DNA of 64,000 nt from Candolleomyces eurysporus (lineage: Eukaryota; Basidiomycota; Agaricomycetes; Agaricales; Psathyrellaceae). Position numbers and translations under genes: made by a program. Of this stretch, positions 9,040 through 18,409 are shown in pieces. Where the stretch lies: positions 1 to 64,000 of the forward strand of contig JANBPK010000027.1 in the NCBI GenBank assembly GCA_027579435.1. The letters are read 5' to 3'. The stretch's first letter is position 1. Each line of letters opens with the position of its first letter. Below the pieces are notes generated by a model, which saw only the letters and a program-made list of their open reading frames with translations, did not search any database and was not told the origin of the DNA.

Positions 9040-9609
9040 TGTTTGCTAAAAAAGGACGGAAGCCTCTCAGATAGTGGTGCAAGGAGTGGTGCAATAGGGA
9101 GACTGAGTACAACTGTTGTGATTTGTGCACCAGCCCTAGAGTACAATCAAAGTCTTTTGATGCACCACAGTGACAGCATCAGGCGGGGAATCGCCACTTT
9201 GTTTGCTTTGCTTTTATTGTCAGAGAAAGGAGGAGACTCTCTTGCACTTGGCCACTCAAAGGTCAGAAAGGGCCTGAGTGTCAGGCAAAGCAGAAATAGC
9301 GGACGGAGCACTTGGGATGATTGTTGGGGGGTTAGAGCTTGCGAGGGTCCAGAGTTGTTGGAGGAGCTCGGAGGATTGCTTGCTATACTACTTCTTGTCA
9401 AGAAGGGCAAGCACAGCAGTAAGCTGCAGAGTTGATGGAGGGTGCAGGATAGCAACTTGGGCAGCGTCAATAACATTTTTGATGAGGTTACATACTATAA
9501 ATGACCCAAGATGGATCTTAGTCTCTGGTCCTAAGACAAGGTATATCTTGAGAAAAAGGATCAGGTATGTGCTGTCTAGTTCAGTCTTGGTGTAGATTTC
9601 AATGGCCAT
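9040..9609 (-). pseudogene. Gag-like ORF of R element, left copy
   Basis: Starts at an ATG (9607-9609) as MAIEIYTKTELDSTYLILF and continues to LQLTAVLALLDKK, where a frame change or stop occurs; recognisable coding continues to about 9040. The start follows a perfect 7-bp hairpin. The right copy at 13738 begins MTVEIYTKTKLDSKYLIL, so the frame is shared. I take it for the N-terminus of an LTR-retroelement gag because a TATA-bearing LTR-like sequence lies upstream, but no protease or RT is present to fix the family. Confidence 0.45.
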
Positions 9610-10026
9610 GCACTAGAGAGAGGACTAGTGCCTGGAAGAGGAATAGGAGGGAATTTTATACAAGTAAGCAAGAATGTAGATTCTTGAGAACAAGCTGAGG
9701 AGTTATCACTCAGCTTGTGCTGCCTATATACTACAATTGTTACTATGCCGCAGTCTGTGCTAAGGCATTCATTGGTAATTGTGCAGTCTTGCTAAGTAAT
9801 TGTTCATAGTCTGTAGTCCAAAGTTACTAAGTACACAGTTCAGTATTACAAAGTACCAAACTGCAGTCAACATTCACAGTCCTAGTGTTAATAAGAGAAA
9901 AAAAAAGGTACTACTGGGGTTATTACATAACAATGCAAGAATTAACTTTACGATAGGAGTCTGAGATGAAGGCCTTTCAGCATACGCTTCTGTGTCAGGG
10001 TCAAGGCTGTGAGAGGAGATTTACTG
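9388..10026 (-). repeat. Left arm of a 0.6-kb inverted repeat (5' end of R element)
   Basis: Reads on the minus strand as LTR-like DNA (a GTATATAG box, a hairpin with stem AAGCTGAG, then the gag start). It matches 13352-13957 in the opposite orientation over its whole length with scattered mismatches. In plus orientation the inner end reads GAAGGCCTTTCAGCATACGC near 9967. Confidence 0.75.
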
Positions 10027-10080
10027 GATATTGGGGCTCAAGATCAGACTTAAGAAACAGAGACAGTGGTGAGGGGATAA

Positions 10081-10352
10081 CACTGCAGTTTTTGATGTGT
10101 TTGTTCAAAGAGCACATTTTAAGCAAACCATATGCAAGGGTTGACTTTGTCTACAGTCTGCAATACAAATGTTCAAGCTAGGCAAATTCAAATTTGCATT
10201 GCATGTGTCTCGCTTCCTTCTGCCACCACTGAAACTTTGCTCAATATGTGTCCAATGTAGGCACATTAAACACAAACTGTAAACAAATGCATTCCTTGCA
10301 CCTGACTTGCTTAAGATGTGCTCATTGAACAAACACATAAAAAACCGCAGTG
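10081..10352. mobile_element. MITE copy 1 (TAA target, Harbinger-like)
   Basis: A 272-bp non-coding element with terminal inverted repeats starting CACTGCAGTTTTTGATGTG on the left and CACTGCGGTTTTTTATGTG on the right (read inward). The similarity between the two arms extends well over 40 bp. It is flanked by TAA on both sides. A second copy lies at 26182-26457. The 3-bp T-A-A target suggests mobilisation by a PIF/Harbinger transposase, which is not in the window. Confidence 0.75.
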
Positions 10353-10445
10353 TAAGGAAAGAGAGTTGATTCAACAGAGAAAATATAGCAATGTGTAACA
10401 GATATATAACTAAATGGAACCGTCCAGCCAGAACTTGGCATACAC

Positions 10446-10803
10446 TGATATGCCACCTGTATAGATACCCTCTAAAATTTGCAAATCTGTTCATAAAGTT
10501 TGCAAACTGACATAGATAATCAAAGAGATCTTCTTGAAGGAAGGGAAATATAAGAGTTGGAGTTATCCCTGACTGTCAACTAAGCAGATGTCCTAGAGAA
10601 CAAAAGAACATTGAGTAACATGGTTCTGCGACGACACTTTAAGTTCACAAAGGTCTTGCAAATGTATCTGAAATGCAGTAATACTATTCAAAGTCTAACT
10701 AGCATGCTTGACCTGGTGAGGTACAGTGCTAAAAGGAGTTGTGCACATTATAAGGGAATTTGCCCTGACACTTGCTAAGCAGAAGCCTTCACAGAGTAGC
10801 CAG
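10446..10803 (+). repeat. Partial LTR of the Gypsy-2 family, copy A
   Basis: The first 358 bp of the 1.36-kb LTR seen complete at 14892 and 26800. Begins TGATATGCCACC and is followed directly by copy B in the same orientation. Confidence 0.75.
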
Positions 10804-11495
10804 TGATACACCGATACCCTCTAAAATTCATGAACCCATTTGTAAAGTTTGCAAATTGACTTAAATAATGAACAAGATCTCCTTGAAGGAAGGGAAATAT
10901 AAGAGTTGGAGTTATCTCTGACTGTCAACTAAGCAGACGCCTTAAAGAACAAAAGAACATTGAATAAAACAGTTCTGTGACAACACTTTAAGTTCACAAA
11001 GGTCTCACAAATGTATCTGAAACATAGTAATACTATTTGAAGTCTAACTAGCATGCCTGACCTGGCAAAATACAGTACTAGAGGGAGTTGTGCACATTAT
11101 AAGGGAATTTGCCTGACACTCACTAAGTAAAAGTCTTCACAAAGCAGCTGGTGGCTTTGTAAATTGATGAGCAATCCACTGAGTCAATAAAGAGTCAGCA
11201 GAGTAGTGAAGTAGTAGAGCTTGGTGGAGCCAAGCACCCAAAACTTGGATCAATTCGTCAGATTAGGTTTGTGAACAGAAGGGCGTGGTCTTTGGAAGCA
11301 ATCTTTGGTGAATATCCATGCAGACTCAACAACAGCTGCATCCAGAACAGGTTTGCAAAAAGCCTGGGCTGCATTCTAAAGTTTAAGACTCAACTCTTGG
11401 CCTTCAATACTCTCATGTGATTGTATTTTTTATCTCTCTCTGTCTCTGTCATCTGTTTATTTCTTTGTTTGTTTGCCAAACAATAATTACATATA
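10804..11495 (+). repeat. Partial LTR of the Gypsy-2 family, copy B, host of the Tc1/mariner
   Basis: Begins TGATACACCG. It lacks an internal segment present in the full copies (the stretch around 15292-15446 of copy C) and runs to the TA at 11494-11495 where the Tc1/mariner sits. A few bases of the same LTR resume after the transposon (13340-13351) before R element sequence begins. Confidence 0.75.
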
Positions 11496-11794
11496 CACTA
11501 ACTCAGAAGAATAGTTGTCCCACTATCATTTTTGCAGCATTCACTATATAAAATATTCAGGAGCACTCATAAAATTAAAAATACTCTGTTAACAGAAAAT
11601 AATGGATGTGCGTTATGCACTGTTAAAATATCTAAGCCCTGCCTTGAATAGCAACACAAGGAAGGGTTGGGCTGGCATCTGGTGGTGTGCTAATCAGGTG
11701 ATCTTAATCAAAACACATCGCGAAAGTCAATGTTGATGTGTCCACTCAACATCAACCTATTCCACAACCCATCTACTGTTGACACCTCCTCTCT

Positions 11795-12914
11795 ATGGCC
11801 CCACAGACAAATCCTGTGGAGAAGGCCATTATCTGCACTCTCAAACAATGCAACCTTCCTATTGAAGATATTAACAAAGAACTCCAGCACTTACTAAATG
11901 GCCGTGTGCTGACAGCATGGTCAATTAACCGGATCTATGCACGCTATGCAGACAAGGAAAACTACAATGATGTAGGAGTGCGCTCAGGGCAACCATGCAA
12001 GCTAACAGCCTGCAATCAAAGGGTTNGCCCTACACCACCTTAAAAATGAGGACTGTGCTAACACTACTGAGAGGTCTGTGTGAACACAGTTAGGTCAGCA
12101 CTTAAACTGGAAGAGAGGCATGCATATATGCAAGCCTCAGTTCCATTCATCTCAGAGAAGAACCTACATGTGCAGAGGAAGTGGGCAGAAGCACAGCTTG
12201 GATAGACTGTTGGAAAAGTCTGACCGGCCCGTCCAACGGCGGTCACATGGCTGGTCCGTTTGGCTCTGTGCCAAATGTTGGCAGCCGTTGGCACCCATTT
12301 ACTGGCTGGGTTCAGTTGATGGCAACACGGTGCCAACACCTGTCCAATGGTGAGGCCACAGCCAGTGTAATATCTTTGCCTTTGGTGGCAACACAGACCA
12401 GACTGGCATCTGTTGCCGCCGGCGGCAACAGCCTCTAATGGGCGGTCGGAATTTTCCGACAACGGTAGAGAATTGGAGGGCTGTCAATTTTTCAGATGAG
12501 TCTAACTTCCACCTTTTTGGCTCTGATGGAATGGAGTGGGTGTAGAGGAGGCCTGGAGAGCATTTGGATCCTTGGTATACCAAGAAGAAAGTGAAGCATG
12601 GTGGTGGGAAGATTACAGTCTGGGGGATGATCACAGCATGTGGTGTTGGCAACATTGTATGGATTGAAGGGAATCTCAACAAGGAGCTATACTGCAAGAT
12701 ATTGAAAGATGACATGTTGGGAACCTACAAACACCATGGCATGAATCCCTGCAACTTCTACTTCCAGCACAACAATGATCCAAAGCGTACAGCCAAGATT
12801 GGGAAGGCATGGTTTAAGAAAAAGATTGATGTCTTTGACTGGCCTCCAAATAGTCCTGATATCAACATTATGGAGAACCTCTGGGACCACTTTGACCACC
12901 ACATAAGAGCATGA
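11795..12914 (+). pseudogene. Tc1/mariner transposase, broken
   Basis: Starts MAPQTNPVEKAIICTLKQ, with the helix-turn-helix pair that binds the inverted repeats (SINRIYARYADKENYNDVG). An N at 12026, stops and a 255-bp insertion interrupt the middle. The catalytic half resumes at NWRAVNFSDESNF (first Asp of the DDE triad), WGMITACGVG, then FQHNNDPKRTAK, where the second catalytic Asp of the family is Asn (AAC near 12769-12771, preceded by CAC). The third acidic residue is present in PDINIMENLW. The protein would be inactive. Confidence 0.85.
12209..12463. mobile_element. Small GC-rich MITE-like insertion inside the Tc1 transposase
   Basis: Separates two parts of the transposase that should be contiguous (…T, then VENWRAVNFSDES). 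Its ends are imperfect inverted repeats: GTTGGAAAAGTCTGACC on the left, GTTGTCGGAAAATTCCGACC on the right read inward. It is much richer in CpG than the transposon around it, and contains a perfect 22-bp palindrome at 12410-12431. The target duplication is too short or decayed to call. Confidence 0.55.
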
Positions 12915-13351
12915 CAGTCACAGCCACACAATGCAGAGGATATGTGGGTGGCACTGCAGAAAAAATGGTATGCAATCAAGCTTGATTTTATTGACAAGTT
13001 GTATGAGTCGTTGCCTGAGCAAGTATACACCGTTTATAAGGCTAATGGTGGCAATACTAGATATTAATTTTGTAATTTTCTTTGGCCATCTTCCATTGGT
13101 TTTCACAAAGTTATTTAGGTTTGGCAGAATTTTAGTTGCCTATTTGGAGCAACTTTCCCAAAGAGTGTTGTGTTTCAGAAAATCTGTCTGATTAAATCTC
13201 TTGGGTATTTATGTAGGCAGTACACAAGATGGTAATAAAGCCACCATCCAGACATGTTATCTGCAACAGGTGTCATTGACCAGGAATCTAATACGGAATG
13301 CTCGATGATGCGTGAGACAACTATTCTTCCAAGTTAGTGTATATATGTCTC

Positions 13352-13957
13352 TGTTAAATCCCCTCTCATAGCCTTGACCCTGACACAGAAGCGTATGCTG
13401 AAAGGCCTTCACCTCAGACTCCTATCATAAAGTTAATTCTTTTATTGTTATGTAATAACCCCAGTAGTACCTTTCTTTCTCTTAGTAACACTAGGACTGC
13501 AAATGTTGACTGCGGTTTGGTACTTTGTAATACCAAATTGTGTACTTAATAACTTTGGACTACAAACAACAGATGATTACTTAGCAGGACTGCATGCCTC
13601 ACAATAACAATTGTAGTATATAGGCAGCACAAGCTGAGTGATAACTCCTTAGCTTGTTCTCAAGAATCTACACTTTTGCTTACTTGTATAAAATTCCCTC
13701 CTATTCCTCTTCCAGGCACTAGTCTTCTTTCTAGTGCATGACTGTTGAAATCTACACTAAGACCAAACTAGACAGCAAATACTTGATTCTTTTGTCAAGA
13801 TCTACTTTGTCTTAAGACCAGAGACAAAGATCTGTCTTGGATCATTTATAGTATGTAACCTCATCAAAGATGTTATTGACGCTGCCCATGTTGCTATCCT
13901 GTGCCCTCCATTGACTCTGAAGCTTACTGCCATGCTTGCTCTTCTTGACCAGAAGTA
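13352..13957 (+). repeat. Right arm of the inverted repeat (second R element 5' end)
   Basis: Plus-strand counterpart of 9388-10026: LTR-like DNA starting TGTTAAATCC, a TATATAGG box near 13617, a hairpin with stems of AAGCTGAG type, then a GCACTAG/CTAGTGC hairpin and the gag start MTVEIYTKTKLDSKY at 13738. The gag frame shifts soon after, and homology ends at 13957. Confidence 0.72.
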
Positions 13958-14891
13958 CTAATCAGCAAAACGTCCACCTGCTAAAATCACTAGCCGTTCC
14001 TAGGGATTACTAGAAATGACTAGAAATGGCTAAGTAGATTAAACTCACTATATGATCAGGCTCACTAGTCACTTAGTGTTGCAGATAACCTAGTCAATCA
14101 GATTCCAGCACAATATAGTTCATTATTTTGTAAGGAAACCAGAAGGTGCCTATGAGTATGAATGATGAAGCAGAGGTTTTATTGTATTGAAATCAGTGCT
14201 TGATATACAAAGAAGTACATGAAACACTTAATGCTAGTCATGCTATAGTACAATGAAGTCAAAAAATCCAGGTAATGAAATAGAAAAGCTGGTAAAAGAT
14301 GGAAAGCCTAGGGCATGACTTGGAAGATAACTGTCAAGCTTAGGATAGGGTTGATGGTGGGAGTGAAGGAGATTGAACTATGGTGGTTAAATGGGCAAGT
14401 TGCATAGGGATTTCAATATTATGTTGAATGAGGAAATGCTTCAAGCTGCTGACAACTGTAGACTGCAGCTTGAAGGCAGATGACAAGGCGGTAAGCACAA
14501 GCTGGGTCACTTGAAGCATGTGAGCAAGCTAATCATACTGCTTCTGGAGTGCTTCCAAGCCTGGTGCTGATTTCTCCATTAGCCTTCAACTCTCCACTTC
14601 TACTTCAATGCCTCCGTCCAAATCCTTCAATGAGCCAGCAACTGAAGCTACGGCACTTGTTGAAGGGGTTTGCTCAGGATTGGGCACTGTTACTGCAGGC
14701 TCTGATTCCCATGAGCTAGGAATGGAGCAAGGCCCAGCTGTCACCAGATCCTGCTCAGGCTGTGCAGTCAACAGAGAAACAATGCTTGATGGAGCAAGGT
14801 TGGAACTGAACAAGGGTGGAAGCCAGTGTGCTGCTGAAAGCTTGGAATCGGAGGTCAGAGAGTAGGGAGAGGGAAGGTTGCCAGGTGTCAC
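13958..14891 (-). other. Unidentified region with one minus-strand frame
   Basis: 14586-14891 on the minus strand is an open frame (DTPGNLPSPYS-like start at the LTR border, then Ser/Pro-rich, ending DLDGGIEVEVES). Past its stop, recognisable helical sequence continues (LEALQKQYD, LTALSSAFKLQ). It could be the N-terminal part of an element protein cut by the LTR at 14892. The left part, 13958-14400, shows nothing I can name. Confidence 0.25.
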
Positions 14892-16246
14892 TGATACACC
14901 ATCTGTGTAGACGCCTTCTAAAATTTACAAATCTATTTGTAAAGTTTGCGAACCAACATAGATAAATAAAGAGATCTTCTTGAAGGAAGGGGAATATAAG
15001 AGTTGGAGTTATCCTTGACTGTCAACTAAGCAGACACCCTAGAGAACAAAAGAACATTAAGTAAGACGGTTTTGTGATGACACTATAAGTTCTCAAAGGT
15101 TTCACAAATGTACCTGAAACACAGTTATACTGTTTGAAGTCTAACTAGCATGCCTGACCTGGCAAGGTATGATGCTAGAGGGAGTTGAGCACATTACAAG
15201 GGAATTCGCCCTGACACTTGCTAAGCAGAAGACTTCACAAAGCAGCCAGTGGCTTCAAGAATTGATGAGCAATCCGCTAAATCAATAAGTGTTGACATGA
15301 CCAGAATTGAAAAGACCGGAAGCAGTGATCAATGTTGGACAGCTAATCCAAAATTTGCGAACCTGCTTGGAAAACTGGAAGGCACAACTAAAGCTTATGT
15401 GGTCATCTTTCCAAAGCTCAGTCAGCCTGTCCACAGCCAAGAGAAAAAAAGAGTCAGCAGAGTAGTGAAGCAGTGTGGCTTGGTGGAGCCAAGCACCCAA
15501 AGTTTGGATCAATTCGTCGGATTAGGTTTGCAAATGGAAGAGCATGCTCTCTGGGAGCAGTCCTCGGTGAATATCCATGCAGACTCAACAACAGCTGCAT
15601 CCAGAACAGGTTCGCAAAGAGCCTGGGCTGTGCTCTAAAGTTCAAGACTCAACTCTCAGCCTTTGATACCTTTATGTGATTGTGTTTCTTATCTCTCTCT
15701 CTCTCTGTCATTTGTTTGTTTTTTTGTCTGTTTGCCAAACAATAATTGCATATATAAATGTCTCTGTTTTATCTATTATAGCATCAGCAGGTAGCTAACG
15801 TTTGTATTTTGTGTCGGGACCATGTTCCAGGAATCTACGAGAGCCATCTGTTATTGAGAAAAGAGTGTTTAAGTTTGCAAAGCCAATCAGAGTTGTGTCG
15901 CTTGCATTTTATTGAATTGTTCTTGCGTTAAAGTTCCTCAAGGCCGTGTCCTCTGTTTGCGAAGTTATCCATCGTATCTCAAACTCTACCATGTGTTAGC
16001 AAAATCACTTTGTGAAGCATTTCTATCTTTGCTGGTTGAGCCTTAGCTCCCTCTTGAACTTGCAATCATACAAGAAGAGTTCTAGAAGCCTCTGTCAACT
16101 AGACTTAGAGCTTTTACCTATATCCCTTGCCTGTTTTTATCTTCACAAAGGTATTTGGTGTGTTGTGTTGTTGTAGTTGTGTGTGTGTGTGTGTAAGTTC
16201 TATAGTTTTGTTGGTTAGAGAGCCCTAGTTTTCTACCTGCACATCA
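14892..16246 (+). repeat. Complete LTR of the Gypsy-2 family, copy C (probably solo)
   Basis: 1355 bp, from TGATACACC to ACCTGCACATCA, aligned end to end with the Gypsy-2 5' LTR (26800-28153). No gypsy interior follows on either side, so it is probably a solo LTR, though I could not find a clear target duplication. Confidence 0.75.
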
Positions 16247-16559
16247 TTGCTTGAACAAGAGGGGGTATCATCCTGCTAATAGTCACAGAGCCAGTGCTGA
16301 GGGACAGTTGGGAATCATGAAGTGCAAGCACAGAGCTATAACTCAATGAGTTAGCTGATTGCGTAGAGTTTGAAAGGCCGTAGCCACACCTTATGTCTAC
16401 TGCAAGGCAGCTGCCCAATGGATGTGGTGATGGTCAAGAACAGGCCGATAAGAAAGCAAGCATGCTGGCAGAAAGTGTCATATGTCACAGTGTAACACAA
16501 TCACGCTTGCCACCCCAAGTCAATATTTTGAAACCTCAATGATTAGTTGAGATACTACA
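16247..16559. other. No gene seen; probable 3' end region of the Plavaka element
   Basis: Lies between copy C of the LTR and the last recognisable Plavaka codons. Only short frames. Confidence 0.35.
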
Positions 16560-18409
16560 AGTCTATGGACAGGGACAACAATCAATAAATAATTTCATGA
16601 GTGTGGTGATCAGCATTTCTATTAACATAGTAGGAGTGAAAAGCATCAAGCGTATCCTGAGGATCAAAAGCTACAGGAAGGTGATTCTTCCTGAAAACAG
16701 GCAAGAAATGACACCATGCAGAAGAGAGTCAAAATGAATGACACTCTGAACACAATTGCCATGCTCATATTCTGGCACTACTTGCCACAGTCCAGTGGCC
16801 CACGACCCCAGGTACAAAACCAGTCAACAAAGGCACATGGATATGTCATGGTGCTATGAGCAAATGAAAAAAATAGGTGGACTTGGAACAATACCCATTC
16901 CTCTCATCCTGGGTTTTGATCGATCCAAAACAACAAGAGCACAGTCTCAGCACTCACCCCTCTTCCTTCAGGATGGTACAGACCATATCCACTCACATTG
17001 CATTCCTTGCTGATCTGAGTAGTCACTTGGGGCATAGAAAGTCAATATTGCAGAATGGTAGACGTGGATTCATCCAGGTATACATTGGTGGTGATTGAAA
17101 GGGACAATGATTGCTGAGTGCTGTAGTCATAGCCTATTGTTGTCTTCTGAGTCAGAGTCGGTAGCTGGCAAGGGCTGAGAGCAGTGAAGTTGATCATAAA
17201 GGAAACACCGTGCCAGCTCAGGTAACTGGGGTTGATGAATCATGTGGGCAAGTTTTGGAAGGGTTTTGGGATATACCTTACCATGAACTGGATTGAAATT
17301 TAGATTAGTGGGGTTTTGGGGCTGAGTTTATGACCAAATTACTATGGTAGGGAGCAAAGGTTACATTACCCTCAACAAAACCTATACAATCATCATTGAC
17401 AGTCTCCCATTCACCATTGACCTCTAAAACCTGGCCCTGGTGCACAGTTTCAATCAGAGGCAAAGGGAGCAGATGTGATGGGCTTAAGAGACCTTTCTGA
17501 ACAAACTACACTCAAGCGCCAGCCAACTTATCCAAATGCTAGTTTGTCAGCAACATCTGGCCTAGAGCCTTGTAGCAATTGGATTGCCACCAGGGTCTCT
17601 TGACGGCCGTAATATGTCGGGACTTGGTGATTGAGGAGCAGAGTCCCCCTGGCGCACCAAAGTCTTCAATGAGTGTCCAGTAGTGGGATAGTGTGTGCTG
17701 GCAAAGGAGGGAAAATCCAGTTGGTTGGACACCAGATTGATGAAAGATCTCTTGGTATGCATAAAACCACTGGAGAGCAGTATCCAGAGTCTTCAATCTA
17801 TCTTCAGTGATATCTGTGTGCCAAGCAAAGTAACAAAAGTCAAGAAATGAGGCGATGGTTTGAACCATCTCGTTAGGTACATGACCTCTGATGGCTGGGA
17901 GGTAGACCTATTGTAGTGAACATCAAATAAGTTAATCACAAAAGCGAGGGAGACTAACCTTCATCAAAGCCTTGGAATCATCACCAGTCCATTGCTTGAA
18001 TTGACGCCTTTGAGGGAAGCGCTGTAGTCTAAGAAAGAGGGGTGCCACAGCAATGCTAAAAAATCAATGTAAGAATTAACCAACAAAACTCAGCACAAAC
18101 TGTACACTCACTAACAATCAATATCATCCAAGATTTCATTTGCACGCTTCTCACCATGCTCCAGGATGAGATAGTCACCAACCTATGTTACAAGATGATC
18201 TTTAAAGGTCCCTTTGATGACCTGATGAAAGAAGTCAGAGGTAAGCATCTTGTGGATATCAGCACAAGAAGTCATAGGTGAACAGCTGGAATTGTGTTAG
18301 TGCCAGGAGCAGGCCTGCAAAAATTACATACCAAAATATCATTATTCAACCCATAGGAATCCTATAACCATCTGCCATCCCCTTCTGCTTTCTGTGGGGA
18401 GGCGCAATC
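16560..18409 (-). pseudogene. Plavaka-type transposase, C-terminal half
   Basis: Read on the minus strand, the order matches the C-terminal half of the Plavaka transposases common in mushrooms: SDFFHQVIKGTFKDHLVT, GDYLILEHGEKRANEIL, FLDFCYFAWHTDITED, GVQPTGFSLLCQH, FGAPGGLCSSITKSRHI, ALGQMLLTN, then the far C-terminal MRGMGIV and YYVNRNADHHTHEI pieces. Stops and small shifts break it throughout; the longest intact piece is 17539-17868. The element is a CACTA-like DNA transposon by family knowledge. The N-terminal half is found at 21576-23552, beyond a nested transposon. Confidence 0.8.

Larger units (their letters stand above)
11496..13339 (+). mobile_element. Tc1/mariner transposon, 1844 bp
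   Basis: Inverted ends of about 28 bp (left CACTAACTCAGAAGAATAGT, right end its complement with two early mismatches) lie between TA dinucleotides (11494-11495 and 13340-13341), the standard Tc1 target. The interior encodes a decayed DDE transposase and carries a second small insertion at 12209-12463. Confidence 0.88.

Noticed and set aside
9147..9476. 109-codon minus-strand frame as a separate gene
   Set aside because: It overlaps the R gag in another frame and shares no start with the right-arm copy.
16176..16194. GTGTGTGT tract as a regulatory or CRISPR-like repeat
   Set aside because: Simple microsatellite inside the Gypsy-2 family LTR, shorter in copy D.
18100..18409. Separate small gene left of the unnamed element
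   Set aside because: Translation matches the Plavaka block before the insertion (IKGTFKDHLVT, HGEKRANEIL), so it belongs to that transposase.
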